Notes under the pieces: model-generated
What the model was told of the DNA's origin: nothing
The model's input: only the letters and a program-made list of their open reading frames with translations
Databases searched by the model: none
NCBI GenBank assembly: GCA_018649725.1
Contig: JABIHH010000063.1
Location: 124,001-188,000, forward strand
Origin: Rhodospirillaceae bacterium
GTDB taxonomy: Bacteria; Pseudomonadota; Alphaproteobacteria; Rhodospirillales; UBA2165
DNA: 64,000 nt
Direction of reading: 5' to 3'
Made by a program: the position numbers and the translations under genes
Shown: in pieces, positions 20,406 through 29,835 of the stretch
Layout: each line of letters starts with the position of its first letter
Numbering within the stretch: the stretch's first letter is position 1

Positions 20406-21524
20406 TTAAACTCTCATGGGCATCAAAACGTAGATCGCCCCTTGATCATCCAAATCCTGCACCAAGGTTGGTGAGGCCGCATCCGCCAGCGTAAATCTGG
20501 CCGTATCGCCTTCAATTTGCTGGGCTATATCGAGTAAATAGCGTGAGTTGAAACCAATTTCGATCTCGGTCTCATCATACTCAACCGGCACTTCTTCGGT
20601 CGCGGTGTCATTGTCAGGGCTGTTGGCGGAAAGTGTCAGATTACCTTTGGAAATCGTCAGCTTCACCGCACGCGATTTTTCAGTCGAGATCGCCGAGACG
20701 CGATCAACGGCTTCAGCAAAGGCGTGGGTGTCAACTTCCAGCACTTTGTCGTTGCCCTCAGGGATCACCCGGTCGTAATCAGGAAATGTGCCGTCGATTA
20801 GTTTTGATGTCAGCACGGTACCTTCAAAGGCAAATTTAATTTTGGTATCAGAGAGCGAAATCGTGATGTCGTCTTCCGTCTCATCAATAAGCTTACGAAT
20901 TTCGGCAATCGCTTTTCTCGGCACAATCACGCCCGGCATTCCTTCCGCGCCGGCCGGTAGCGGCAGATCGACGCTGGCCAGACGGTGACCATCGGTCGCC
21001 ACCGCGCGCAACACCTGCACGCCGTTACTTTCGGCGGCATGAAGATAGATGCCATTGAGGTAATAGCGGGTTTCTTCGGTTGAAATTGCAAATCGCGTAC
21101 GATCCACCAAGCCCCGCAATTCGGCCGCAGTCAGCGTGAAGCTGTTCGGCAGGTCGCCCCCGGAAAGCACCGGAAAATCTTCGGTCGGCAGACAGGTGAG
21201 CTTGAACTTTGAACGCCCGGCTGACAGCGTCAATTGGCTGTCATCGCCGGTGCAATCGAGCTCTACTTGCGCACCTTCTGGCAGTTTTCGCACAATATCA
21301 TAAAGCGTGTGGGCCGGTGCCGTGGTTGAGCCCGGGCTCGCCACATCTGCCGGCACCGTTTCAACGATATCAATATCCATATCGGTGGCGTTCAGGCTTA
21401 GCTGACCATCGGGTGCATCAAATTTCACATTGGATAGGATGGGAATGGTATTGCGGCGCTCAACGACGCCTTGGATGTGGGTAAGAACCTTTAAAAGCAA
21501 CCCGCGCTCTATGGTAATTTTCAT
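20406..21524 (-). CDS. dnaN: DNA polymerase III beta sliding clamp
   Basis: 372 residues, the usual length. It starts MKITIERGLLLKVLTHIQGV and ends with the conserved LVQDLDDQGAIYVLMPMRV-type terminus (last residues YVLMPMRV). Three similar beta-clamp domains can be followed. The dimer encircles DNA and tethers polymerase III. It is the second gene of the replication block, 369 bases downstream of dnaA. Confidence 0.97.
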   Translation of the reverse strand: MKITIERGLLLKVLTHIQGVVERRNTIPILSNVKFDAPDGQLSLNATDMDIDIVETVPADVASPGSTTAPAHTLYDIVRKLPEGAQVELDCTGDDSQLTLSAGRSKFKLTCLPTEDFPVLSGGDLPNSFTLTAAELRGLVDRTRFAISTEETRYYLNGIYLHAAESNGVQVLRAVATDGHRLASVDLPLPAGAEGMPGVIVPRKAIAEIRKLIDETEDDITISLSDTKIKFAFEGTVLTSKLIDGTFPDYDRVIPEGNDKVLEVDTHAFAEAVDRVSAISTEKSRAVKLTISKGNLTLSANSPDNDTATEEVPVEYDETEIEIGFNSRYLLDIAQQIEGDTARFTLADAASPTLVQDLDDQGAIYVLMPMRV

Positions 21525-21624
21525 ATCGTTTCTTTGACCTATCTACCTCAAATTCGTCCAAATCCCTGGTAATTCCCCGGCACTTGATGACCGGGTGTTG
21601 ACCTGGACCTCTTAATTTTTCCGC

Positions 21625-21882
21625 ATGGATCAGAATTTTAAAAAAAGGGCCAAATCACCCTTAAAAAAATCTGAAAAATCCCCCAAAAACCGTTACGGAA
21701 ACTTCTACGGAAAAGTTGCGTTTAGTATAGCAGATGAGGCCTCTGAGGTAAGCTTTTTAACGCTTTTGGAGAGGAATTTAAATGATTTCAAGGCTTTGAT
21801 TCTGAACGATTATTCGCTGTTCGGCGAGATTATCGAAAAAATCCCGCCAAAAGCGCGAATCGATTTGAATTCGACCACTTAA
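21625..21882 (+). CDS. Possible small protein, antisense between dnaA and dnaN
   Basis: 85 codons from ATG 21625 fill most of the 369-base dnaN-dnaA intergenic region on the opposite strand. The first 25 residues are Lys-rich and low complexity. The rest (for example SEVSFLTLLERNLNDFKAL) is amphipathic and looks protein-like. There is no ribosome-binding site and no family I recognise. It may equally be non-coding leader DNA of dnaN. Nothing else is evident in this gap. Confidence 0.25.
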   Translation: MDQNFKKRAKSPLKKSEKSPKNRYGNFYGKVAFSIADEASEVSFLTLLERNLNDFKALILNDYSLFGEIIEKIPPKARIDLNSTT

Positions 21883-21893
21883 ATAGGGGTGTT

Positions 21894-23327
21894 TTAGCCT
21901 TCTAACATCCGGCGCAAAAGCTCAACATCTTCGGCAAAGGTTGTGTCGTGATCACGCAGTTCATCAACCTTTTTAACCGCATGCATGACGGTGGTGTGAT
22001 CCCGGCCGCCAAATTTACGGCCAATCTCAGGAAGGGACCGGGAGGTGAGCTGTTTGGCGAGATACATCGCCACTTGGCGTGGTCTTGCAACCGATCTGGC
22101 GCGGCGCGCGGAATGCATATCTGAAATACGAATATTGAAGTGTTCGGCGACCCGCTTTTGAATTTCTTCAATCGTCACGCGGCGATCATTGGCCCGGAGC
22201 AGGTCATGGAGAACTTCCTGGGTGGTCTCTAGCGTCAATTCCCGACCAACCAGTTGAGTATGAGCAGCAACGCGGTTAAGCGCACCTTCCAGCTCTCGAA
22301 CATTGGAGGTAATCTTGTGAGCGAGGAACTCCAACACCTGACGCGGTGCATCCAGTTCCATTTTCTCAGCTTTGGTTTCCAAAATAGCCAAACGCAACTC
22401 ATAGGTTGTTGCATGAATATCAGCAACTAAGCCGCAATTGAGCCGTGACTTGAGGCGCTCTTCAACGCCTTCGAGATCAGACGGTGATTTATCAGCCGAC
22501 AAGATAATTTGCCGACCTTGATCGACCAGGGCATTGAAAGTGTGGAAGAATTCTTCCTGGGTCGCATCCCGACCACCGATAAATTGCACATCATCAATCA
22601 TCAGCACGTCGACCGAGCGGAACTGCTCCTTGAAATCAACCGTGTTTTGCTCGCGCAGCGCACGCACAAATCGATACATGAATTTCTCAGCCGATAAATA
22701 CATCACCGTGCGGGAGGGATCACGTTCGAGAATTTCCCAGGCAATGGCGTTCATCAAATGGGTTTTACCAAGGCCAACGCCGCCATATAGAAACAGCGGA
22801 TTAAACAAAACTGATGATGCCTCGGCAACACGCCTGGCGGCCGCATAAGCAAACTCATTTGGCTTGCCGACAACAAATTGATCAAATTTAAAACGATTAT
22901 CGAGCGGTGCGGATATCTGACTGCCAGATCCCCACCCTGATTGACTGTTTGACTGACTGCCGGTTTGATCACCAGACTTTGCTTCCGCTGTAGGCGCGCT
23001 ACCAGAATCTACATCGGTCAGAATTGCCTGGCCCTCGGCGTCATCAGACTTATTCTTCATCGTTGGTTGGATCAGAACATCGACCGAGCGCACGGCGTCA
23101 TTCTCTCCCGTCCAAAGCTCTTTTAGTCGATCAAGATAATTCGCTACCACCCAATCGCGCATAAAGCGACTGGGTACAGCAAGACGCACTTCAGCATTTT
23201 TTACATCGCAGGCTTTGATTGGCTTGACCCAATTTTCGAAAGCCGTTTCACCGATCTCAGCTTTGAGACGGCTACTTACCCGGTACCATTGCGTTTGGAA
23301 TTGCCGATCGTCAGACCCTATATCCAT
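21894..23327 (-). CDS. dnaA: Chromosomal replication initiator DnaA
   Basis: 477 residues. Domain I begins WYRVSSRLKAEIGETAFENWV. Domain II is a Ser/Gly/Gln-rich linker near 120-140. Domain III (AAA+) has Walker A YGGVGLGKTHLMNA near 185 and Walker B VLMIDDVQF. Domain IV ends with the DnaA-box-binding helix-turn-helix containing GGRDHTTVMHA. It opens the origin and also acts as a transcription factor. It heads the block dnaA-dnaN-recF-gyrB and is preceded by nested inverted repeats. Confidence 0.97.
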   Translation of the reverse strand: MDIGSDDRQFQTQWYRVSSRLKAEIGETAFENWVKPIKACDVKNAEVRLAVPSRFMRDWVVANYLDRLKELWTGENDAVRSVDVLIQPTMKNKSDDAEGQAILTDVDSGSAPTAEAKSGDQTGSQSNSQSGWGSGSQISAPLDNRFKFDQFVVGKPNEFAYAAARRVAEASSVLFNPLFLYGGVGLGKTHLMNAIAWEILERDPSRTVMYLSAEKFMYRFVRALREQNTVDFKEQFRSVDVLMIDDVQFIGGRDATQEEFFHTFNALVDQGRQIILSADKSPSDLEGVEERLKSRLNCGLVADIHATTYELRLAILETKAEKMELDAPRQVLEFLAHKITSNVRELEGALNRVAAHTQLVGRELTLETTQEVLHDLLRANDRRVTIEEIQKRVAEHFNIRISDMHSARRARSVARPRQVAMYLAKQLTSRSLPEIGRKFGGRDHTTVMHAVKKVDELRDHDTTFAEDVELLRRMLEG

Positions 23328-23349
23328 TTATTTTGCCAGCCCAAAAACT

Positions 23350-23439
23350 AATATCGTCTCCCAGTGATAAAATTGGTGACTATTTTTTCACCCGCTTTTT
23401 AAAATCACTGACCCCGAACCAATAGTTCGAGACGATATT
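23350..23439. promoter_or_regulatory. Nested inverted repeats upstream of dnaA
   Basis: AATATCGTCTC (23350-23360) is perfectly inverted at 23429-23439. Inside it CAGTGAT (23362-23368) pairs with ATCACTG (23404-23410), and inside that GGTGA (23375-23379) pairs with TCACC (23388-23392). The structure begins 22 bases upstream of the dnaA start, so it would be either a leader RNA stem or an operator for dnaA. Confidence 0.5.
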
Positions 23440-23891
23440 CTAAATTCAAATTTCAGAGGCAAATACAAGATATATTCCGCCCCCCTGAGTAGTTCCGTTT
23501 ACAGGTTACTGTCTAACCCGCCTCAAAAACACAACGCCCAACTTAAAGCTCGTAGTTCAATTATTTTATTTATTATTTTTACTTGGTGTTTACTTCCTAG
23601 GTGATTTTTTTACTTCATTTTTTTATGTTTTATTGAAGAAAATTAACCATTTTGTTGATTCTATAATATGGTGAAAGATAAACCAGCGATGAAGTCTTTA
23701 AACAGCCTCAATTCAACCAGCCTCTTTACAGCCATGAATGTACCTAACATCAAAAATTGATTCAATAGGTCCGAAAGGAGAACGTCGAAAATAATCTTCT
23801 TGACAGTAAAAGAAGTTTCGAATCCCGCGCCCTATTTTTGGAAATGTTAGGGCTGAAAGGATCGTGACGAGCAGCCCCATTCATCCGCCAC

Positions 23892-23922
23892 AAAAAAAGC
23901 CGCATCAATTTGAGATGCGGCT
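23892..23922 (-). terminator. Intrinsic terminator of rpsT
   Basis: On the minus strand AGCCGCATC (23922-23914), a 7-base loop and GATGCGGCT (23906-23898) form a perfect 9-bp stem followed by a run of seven T (counting the last stem base, eight). It lies 42 bases after the rpsT stop. Confidence 0.9.
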
Positions 23923-23964
23923 CCTAAATCATATGCAAGATATGATCTGGTATTTGAACTTTTC

Positions 23965-24231
23965 TTAAGCGCTCAAATTTTTAATCTGCTTAGACAGGCG
24001 AGACAATTTGCGCGACGCCGTGTTGCGATGCAAAAGGCCCTTCTGAGCAGAGCGCATCAATTGTGGTTGCGCATTATTAAAAGCTGTCTGAGCAGCGGCG
24101 GCATCACCGGCTTCAATAGCCTGCTCGACTAATTTAACCTGGCTGCGCATTTCACTACGGCGGTTGCGATTTACTGCAGACCGGCGTTCAATTTGACGAA
24201 TGCGTTTCTTTGCCGATTTAATATTGGCCAT
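23965..24231 (-). CDS. rpsT: 30S ribosomal protein S20
   Basis: 88 residues from ATG 24231 ([17 protein letters not shown]), the standard S20 start and length; the longer frame upstream has no homology. The protein is Lys/Arg-rich and all-helical and binds 16S rRNA. It has its own promoter and terminator. It lies upstream of dnaA, as in many alphaproteobacteria. Confidence 0.96.
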   Translation of the reverse strand: MANIKSAKKRIRQIERRSAVNRNRRSEMRSQVKLVEQAIEAGDAAAAQTAFNNAQPQLMRSAQKGLLHRNTASRKLSRLSKQIKNLSA

Positions 24232-24301
24232 AAAATCTCTCACTAATTCCTGGGCGCCCTCAAACATCATTGCGGCGGGCGAATCTCGTATGAAGGCCGG
24301 G

Positions 24302-24330
24302 TTTATATAGCGGGCTGGGGTGGCAGTCAA
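24302..24330 (-). promoter_or_regulatory. Sigma-70-type promoter of rpsT
   Basis: On the minus strand TTGACT (24330-24325), a 17-base spacer and TATAAA (24307-24302) closely match the housekeeping consensus. The predicted leader is about 65 bases. Confidence 0.75.
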
Positions 24331-24370
24331 CCCCTATCGATGGCCTTATCAACGGCTATTTTTCCGCCCG

Positions 24371-24742
24371 TTATTGTCCCTTGGGAACGACAGAATAGCG
24401 CACCATCGTCGTGCCGTTTGCGGCTTCGGTGATTTCGATCTTCAAAAGCTCTTTATCGCGCTGAAACTGGCTTGCAGCATAGGGTTTCCAGCCAAGCTCC
24501 GGCAAGGTTGAACCATAAAAGGCGCGGATGCGGGCTTTCGGTATCCGACCTTCCGCAAAAACTTCAACAATGCGGCCGCCAGGTGTGTCGAACACAACCG
24601 GTGCATCTGAGCGAAGTGCCAGGCCGGGCATCAACGGCAAGTCATTGATACCGGGCACAAATTTTGGCGCAGCCGTTAAACTCAGAGAGCCGAGCAAAAG
24701 GCCTGAAGCAGCAATAAGGATGAAAAGCGAGCGGATAAACAT
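24371..24742 (-). CDS. Exported protein of unknown function
   Basis: 123 residues from ATG 24742. The N-terminus is a signal peptide (MFIRSLFILIAASGLLLGSLSLTAA), so the product is probably periplasmic. The mature part contains VEVFAEGRIPKARIRAFYG and a Trp-containing region (TLPELGWKPYA), a pattern seen in small conserved alphaproteobacterial exported proteins next to mutM or dnaA. I do not know its function. It starts 15 bases after mutM ends and is probably cotranscribed with it. Confidence 0.75.
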   Translation of the reverse strand: MFIRSLFILIAASGLLLGSLSLTAAPKFVPGINDLPLMPGLALRSDAPVVFDTPGGRIVEVFAEGRIPKARIRAFYGSTLPELGWKPYAASQFQRDKELLKIEITEAANGTTMVRYSVVPKGQ

Positions 24743-24757
24743 CAAGCAACTATATCC

Positions 24758-25585
24758 CTAGCGCTGACAATTGGAACAATAAAATGTCGAGCGTCCGGAC
24801 TGAACAATTTTCTTTATCTTAGCGCTCGCACATTCAGGGCAATCCTCGCCCTCTTTGCCATAGACTTTGAAGTGATGTTGGAAGTAGCCAAGCTCGCCAT
24901 CGGGCTGAACATGATCTTTGAGAGACGAGCCGCCCGCAGCAATGGCATCAGCCAACACCTCCCGAATGGCGCGGGTTAGTTTTTCCGCCCTGGCTCCTTT
25001 AACGGTCTTGGCCAATCGCCTCGGCGAGATGCCCGAGCGAAATAGACTTTCACTGACATATATATTTCCGAGCCCAGCGATATTTTTCTGATCCAGCAAA
25101 GCCGCTTTGATGGGGGTCGCACGCCCGGCAAGAGCCGCGGCTAAAACCTCTTCATTAAAGCTGTTCCCGGTCGGGTCGGGTCCGATATTTTTGATCAGTT
25201 TATGACTTTCCAGTTTATCTTCGGTGGTCAACGTCATCAGTCCAAACCGACGCGCATCATTAAAGCGAACAACAGCTCCTTTGGTCGTACAAAAGTCGAC
25301 GTGATCGTGTTTCCCGGGCTCAGGAATTGGACCCTCCAGCACCGTCATAAAGCCGGACATGCCGAGATGAATGATGGCCACATCACCGGTCTCCATAAAC
25401 ATGAGAAGATACTTCGCCCGCCGATCCAAACGGGTAATCTTTTTGCCGGTCAAGCGGGCGGCAAAATCTTTGGGAAAGGGGATCCGCAAGTTAGGGCGAC
25501 GCACAATGACGGATTTTAATTTTTGCCCCTCAAGAGCGGGCTGTAAGCCACGCCGGACAGTTTCGACTTCGGGTAATTCTGGCAT
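24758..25585 (-). CDS. mutM: Formamidopyrimidine-DNA glycosylase
   Basis: 275 residues. PELPEVE directly after Met gives the catalytic Pro2 and Glu3. The C-terminal zinc finger has CPECASAKIKKIVQSGRSTF followed by YCSNCQR with its four Cys. The helix-two-turn-helix contains QKNIAGLGNIYVSE. It removes 8-oxoguanine and cleaves the abasic site. It is divergent from ubiE, the typical arrangement. Confidence 0.96.
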   Translation of the reverse strand: MPELPEVETVRRGLQPALEGQKLKSVIVRRPNLRIPFPKDFAARLTGKKITRLDRRAKYLLMFMETGDVAIIHLGMSGFMTVLEGPIPEPGKHDHVDFCTTKGAVVRFNDARRFGLMTLTTEDKLESHKLIKNIGPDPTGNSFNEEVLAAALAGRATPIKAALLDQKNIAGLGNIYVSESLFRSGISPRRLAKTVKGARAEKLTRAIREVLADAIAAGGSSLKDHVQPDGELGYFQHHFKVYGKEGEDCPECASAKIKKIVQSGRSTFYCSNCQR

Positions 25586-25689
25586 GTGACCTGTTTGATC
25601 CGGTAAACAATTGATTTAATTAGCATAGCCTAGTTGGGTGAGTTCCGCTATGGTCCGTCCATGAGCATGAAATTTAATGAGAAAATAGG

Positions 25690-26424
25690 ATGACACAAAC
25701 CCATTTTGGCTATCAAGATGTAAAAACGTCAGAAAAAACATCCATGGTCCGCGGTGTATTCGACAGCGTTGCGCCGAGTTATGATCTCATGAATGATCTC
25801 ATGAGCGGTGGCATCCACCGGCTCTGGAAAAACACCCTGATCAAGCGGCTCAACCCAACCCCACATATGAATTTGCTCGATGTTGGCGGCGGCACTGGCG
25901 ATATCGCCTTTAGGTTTTTGGAAAAAGGCGGCGAGACCGTCACGGTTGCTGATATTAACGAGGAAATGCTCAAAGTCGGGCGCGATCGCGCTTTGGACCG
26001 AGGCATCATCACCGGTCCGACCTGGATGCGCGGCAATGCGGAAGAACTGCCCGTCGATAATTCATCTTTCGATGCCTATACGACAGCTTTCTGCCTACGC
26101 AATGTCACCCATTTGGACAAAGCCCTTAAGGAAGCCCGCCGTGTCTTAAAGCCGGGTGGCCATTTTCTGTGTCTGGAGTTCAGCCAGGTTATTTTGCCGA
26201 CACTTTCAAAGCTTTATGATGCTTATTCCTTCAATGTCTTGCCGTTGATCGGCCAGATTGTCGCCAAGGACCGGGACTCCTATCAATATCTGGCAGAGAG
26301 CATTCGCCGCTTTCCACCGCAGGACGATTTTGCCGAGATGATTTCCGCTGCCGGGCTGGAACAAGTGTCTTACCAGAATTTATCCGGTGGCATTGCCGCC
26401 ATTCATTCTGCTTGGCGAATATAA
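25690..26424 (+). CDS. ubiE: Ubiquinone/menaquinone biosynthesis C-methyltransferase UbiE
   Basis: 244 residues. S-adenosylmethionine-binding motif I is LLDVGGGTGDIAFR near 61-74. The family signatures VFDSVAPSYDLMNDLMSGGIHRLW near the start and YQYLAESIRRFPPQ near the end are clear. It methylates the benzoquinol ring in ubiquinone synthesis. It is followed 9 bases later by ubiB. Confidence 0.96.
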   Translation: MTQTHFGYQDVKTSEKTSMVRGVFDSVAPSYDLMNDLMSGGIHRLWKNTLIKRLNPTPHMNLLDVGGGTGDIAFRFLEKGGETVTVADINEEMLKVGRDRALDRGIITGPTWMRGNAEELPVDNSSFDAYTTAFCLRNVTHLDKALKEARRVLKPGGHFLCLEFSQVILPTLSKLYDAYSFNVLPLIGQIVAKDRDSYQYLAESIRRFPPQDDFAEMISAAGLEQVSYQNLSGGIAAIHSAWRI

Positions 26425-26433
26425 GAGCCCTCT

Positions 26434-27972
26434 ATGTTTACGGCTGTTAAAAATATATCCCGCCTTTTCACCATCGCCCGCACGCTCGCGCGTTATGACG
26501 CGCTGTGGCTTTTGGAAGAGGCTGGTGTTGCGGGCTCTGTTGTCACAGCGGCCCGGATTGTCTCAAAGCGCAATGTGGAGGGCCGCCCGGGTGAGCGTAT
26601 CGCCCAGGCGTTGCAGGAATTGGGGCCTACTTTCATTAAGTTTGGCCAAGCGCTCTCGACACGCTCGGATCTGCTCGGTGAGGAAGTGGCGGCTGATCTC
26701 TCTGAACTGCAGGACCACCTACCGCCCTTTAGCGCTGCCGATGCGCGTAAAATTATCGAACAAGAAATGGGTCAAAAGGTCGAAGAAAGTTTTTCTGATT
26801 TCACCTGGGAGCCGATCGCCGCCGCCTCAATCGCGCAAGTTCACTTCGCGATCACCTCTGAGGGTGAGGAAGTTGCCGTTAAGGTACTGCGGCCTAATGT
26901 TGAAGAAGCTTTTGCCAAGGATCTGGCTTTATTCCACTGGATTGCCCATCTGGTCGAGCGCGCCCGGCCTGAATTACGCCGACTTAAACCAATCGAAGTC
27001 ATTGAAACCTTTGAAGAAACCATTCGCCTTGAGATGGATCTCCGCCTCGAAGCCGCCGCTGCGCAAGAATTGGCTGAGAACTTTGCTGATGATAAGGCGT
27101 TCCGGGTGCCGGGCGTTGATTGGCGGCGCACAACGAGGCGCGTCCTCACCTTAGAGCGCGTCAGCGGCATTCCAATCGATGAACGCGACGCCCTTATTGC
27201 GGCCGGTCATGATCCAGATGAAATCCTGGTGAAGGCCGCGTCTTCACTTTTTAAACAAGTCTTCAGAGATGGCTTTTTCCATGCTGACCAACATCCAGGC
27301 AATCTTTTTGTCGGCGAAGCCGGAGAGATTGTCGCCGTCGATTTCGGCATTATGGGCCGCCTCGACAAGCCAACGCGCCGCTATCTCGGCGAAATGTTGA
27401 TGAGCTTCCTTAACCGCGATTATCGCCGGGTCGCTGAAGTGCATTTTGAAGCAGGCTATGTACCGGCCGATAAATCGGTCCAAGCCTTCACCCAGGCCTG
27501 CCGCTCAATTGCCGAGCCGATACTCGATAAGCCGCAAAATGAAATTTCCATTGCCCGACTGTTAGCGCATCTCTTCCAGGTCACCGAAACCTTTGAGATG
27601 GAAACCCAGCCGCAGCTCTTATTGTTACAAAAAACCATGCTGACCTCGGAAGGCGTCGGTCGCACGCTGAGCCCGGATGCTAATATGTGGTTTTTGGCCC
27701 AGCCGCTTATCGAAGAGTGGGTGGAGGAAAATATGGGCCCCGAAACAATGGTCATGGAAGCCGTTGGCGAAGTGGCCGAAGGCCTGAGGCGTCTGCCTCG
27801 CATTGTCTCGGACATGGAGAAAAACGCCGCCGCCATGGCCAAGGGGGGTCTCAAGCTTCACCCCGACACCATCCGCGGCATGGCCGGTGGTGAGCGCTCC
27901 AGCCTGGTTACCTCGCCAAAGCTTTATATCGGCATTATTGCTCTGCTGGTGGTTTTACTGCTCATAACTTAG
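26434..27972 (+). CDS. ubiB: Ubiquinone biosynthesis ABC1-type ATPase UbiB
   Basis: 512 residues, full length. The KxGQ motif is in FIKFGQALSTRSDLL near 67-80. An Ala-rich nucleotide loop (AAASIAQVHFA), HADQHPGNLF and VDFGIMGR complete the atypical kinase-like (ABC1/ADCK) fold. It ends in a hydrophobic C-terminal helix (YIGIIALLVVLLLI), consistent with membrane attachment. It assists the multi-enzyme ubiquinone complex. It forms an operon with ubiE. Confidence 0.95.
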   Translation: MFTAVKNISRLFTIARTLARYDALWLLEEAGVAGSVVTAARIVSKRNVEGRPGERIAQALQELGPTFIKFGQALSTRSDLLGEEVAADLSELQDHLPPFSAADARKIIEQEMGQKVEESFSDFTWEPIAAASIAQVHFAITSEGEEVAVKVLRPNVEEAFAKDLALFHWIAHLVERARPELRRLKPIEVIETFEETIRLEMDLRLEAAAAQELAENFADDKAFRVPGVDWRRTTRRVLTLERVSGIPIDERDALIAAGHDPDEILVKAASSLFKQVFRDGFFHADQHPGNLFVGEAGEIVAVDFGIMGRLDKPTRRYLGEMLMSFLNRDYRRVAEVHFEAGYVPADKSVQAFTQACRSIAEPILDKPQNEISIARLLAHLFQVTETFEMETQPQLLLLQKTMLTSEGVGRTLSPDANMWFLAQPLIEEWVEENMGPETMVMEAVGEVAEGLRRLPRIVSDMEKNAAAMAKGGLKLHPDTIRGMAGGERSSLVTSPKLYIGIIALLVVLLLIT

Positions 27973-27988
27973 CGGCGAACGTATCCCC

Positions 27989-28013
27989 CGGATAAAATTA
28001 TCCCGTTTTTATT
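27989..28013 (+). terminator. Likely terminator of ubiE-ubiB
   Basis: The perfect palindrome GGATAAAATTATCC (27990-28003) is followed by CGTTTTTATT, 17 bases after the ubiB stop. The stem is short and AT-rich. Confidence 0.5.
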
Positions 28014-28116
28014 CTACGAAAAATCATTGTGCAACGCTTGCCAAGCACCAAAAGTCGCGTTATTTAAAGGAGATAGCTAATTACACATGTAATAAGTAAA
28101 TTGATAGGTTTTCCAA

Positions 28117-29337
28117 ATGGTTAGTGGAAAAAGGGTATTGCTGATAATCGCGGGCGGCATTGCGGCTTTTAAAAGCCTCGAGCTGATCCGGAATTTGCGC
28201 CGCCGTGATATTGCCGTGCGCTGCATCCTGACCCAAGCTGGTAGCCAATTTGTCACACCGCTGTCGTTAGCGGCCCTCACCGAAGATAAAGTCTATCAAG
28301 ATCTCTTTTCGCTCACCGATGAAAGCGAGATGGGACATATTGAGCTTTCGCGCGACGCTGATCTGGTTGTCGTCGCCCCCGCCACCGCCAACATCTTAGC
28401 TAAAATGCGGGCCGGCATTGCGGACGATCTGGCAACAACGGCCCTGCTTGCAACCGATAAGCCGGTCTATGTCGCCCCTGCCATGAATGTGCGGATGTGG
28501 GAACACGCCGCGAGCCAAGATAATATTGCTGTTTTGCAGGAGCGCGGTGTCAAAATCATCGGGCCCGAAGAAGGCGATATGGCCTGCGGTGAATATGGTC
28601 TTGGACGGATGTCCGAGCCGGAGACTATAGCCGAGGCGATCGAAAATTTTTTTCTTGAAGCCGGTCAGCCTAACACCAAAAGCCTGATCGGCAAAAAAGC
28701 CATCGTTACCTCAGGCCCGACCCATGAAGCGATTGATCCGGTGCGCTATCTCGCCAATCATTCCTCTGGCAGACAAGGCCATGCCATCGCCAAAGCTTTG
28801 GCCGCCGAAGGGGCCGAAACCGTTTTAGTATCAGGTCCAACGCAATTGCCCGACCCGGGTGGCGTCACGGTTAAACATGTCCAATCCGCCGAAGACATGC
28901 TCGCCGCCTGCCAGGCAGCGCTGCCGGCAGATATTGTTGTCTGTGCGGCGGCGGTTGCCGATTGGCGCATCGACAACCCACCGCTAGAGAAAATTAAAAA
29001 AAACGGCTCTTTGCCATCGCTCAATTTAGTCGAGAACCCCGATATTTTGGCCCATTTGAGCCAGATCGATAAGAACCGTCCGGAATTGGTCATCGGCTTT
29101 GCCGCCGAGACCGAGGATGTCGTTACCTACGCCCAGGCCAAATTGGCCAAAAAGGGCTGTGACTGGATCGTCGCCAATGATGTCTCGCCGGAGACCGGCA
29201 CATTTGGCGGCACAAACAACACCGTCCACGTCATTTCCGGCGACGGCGTTGAAGATTGGCCGACGCTGTCCAAAGAAGATGTCGGACGAAAACTCACCAC
29301 TCGTATTGTCAATTTTTTAGAGACCCCCTCAAAATGA
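28117..29337 (+). CDS. coaBC: Bifunctional phosphopantothenoylcysteine decarboxylase/synthetase
   Basis: 406 residues. The CoaC flavoprotein part has [40 protein letters not shown] and the Cys-containing lid CGEYGLGRM. The CoaB part begins [15 protein letters not shown] and has CAAAVADWR. Together they convert 4'-phosphopantothenate and cysteine to 4'-phosphopantetheine in CoA synthesis. Its stop overlaps the dut start (ATGA). Confidence 0.95.
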   Translation: MVSGKRVLLIIAGGIAAFKSLELIRNLRRRDIAVRCILTQAGSQFVTPLSLAALTEDKVYQDLFSLTDESEMGHIELSRDADLVVVAPATANILAKMRAGIADDLATTALLATDKPVYVAPAMNVRMWEHAASQDNIAVLQERGVKIIGPEEGDMACGEYGLGRMSEPETIAEAIENFFLEAGQPNTKSLIGKKAIVTSGPTHEAIDPVRYLANHSSGRQGHAIAKALAAEGAETVLVSGPTQLPDPGGVTVKHVQSAEDMLAACQAALPADIVVCAAAVADWRIDNPPLEKIKKNGSLPSLNLVENPDILAHLSQIDKNRPELVIGFAAETEDVVTYAQAKLAKKGCDWIVANDVSPETGTFGGTNNTVHVISGDGVEDWPTLSKEDVGRKLTTRIVNFLETPSK

Positions 29338-29792
29338 GCAAAGTTAAAGTATCCGTCCAACGGCTGGACCATGGCAAAGATTTACCACTTCCCGAAATTC
29401 AAACAGATCTCTCAGCTGGTGTTGATTTGCCCGCAGCGGTTAAAGATCCTGTTGTTTTAGCACCGGGTGAGCGGACAATTGTGCCAACCGGTCTCGCGAT
29501 CGCTTTGCCGGCAGGTTATGAAGCGCAAATTCGGCCGCGTTCCGGCTTAGCCCACAAGAACGGCATTACGGTGCTCAACACTCCGGGTACGATTGATGCC
29601 GATTACCGGGGTGAAATTGGCGCCATAATGATTAACCACGGCAGTGAAGCCTTCACAATTGAGCGCGGTATGCGCATCGCCCAGATGGTTGTGGCACCTG
29701 TCGTTGGCATCGAATGGGATGAAACGGATACGCTGCCGGAAACCGACCGCGGGGCTGGCGGCTTTGGCTCTACTGGGGTCGAAAAACAATAA
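29334..29792 (+). CDS. dut: dUTP diphosphatase
   Basis: 152 residues from ATG 29334, overlapping the coaBC stop by 4 bases. All five dUTPase motifs are present: [41 protein letters not shown] and [10 protein letters not shown]. The trimeric enzyme hydrolyses dUTP to dUMP and limits uracil in DNA. coaBC-dut is a widespread pair. Confidence 0.95.
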   Translation: MSKVKVSVQRLDHGKDLPLPEIQTDLSAGVDLPAAVKDPVVLAPGERTIVPTGLAIALPAGYEAQIRPRSGLAHKNGITVLNTPGTIDADYRGEIGAIMINHGSEAFTIERGMRIAQMVVAPVVGIEWDETDTLPETDRGAGGFGSTGVEKQ

Positions 29793-29835
29793 GGCTAAAA
29801 ATAGTCTAATTCTTTTTTAAGAAAGGTATGGGGAA

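Larger units (their letters stand above)
23328..23964. other. dnaA-rpsT intergenic region, AT-rich
   Basis: 636 bases without a gene. The dnaA-proximal part holds nested inverted repeats (23350-23439). 23555-23650 is very AT-rich with repeated TTTACTT units. The rpsT-proximal end holds the rpsT terminator. I see no clear DnaA box (TTATCCACA), so calling it oriC is not justified, though an unwinding-type element cannot be excluded. Confidence 0.5.

Noticed and set aside
23813-23829. TTTCGAATCC resembling a tRNA T-loop
   Set aside because: No T-stem, acceptor stem or anticodon arm can be formed around it.
23328-23964. Definite oriC
   Set aside because: No consensus DnaA boxes found by eye; AT richness alone is insufficient.
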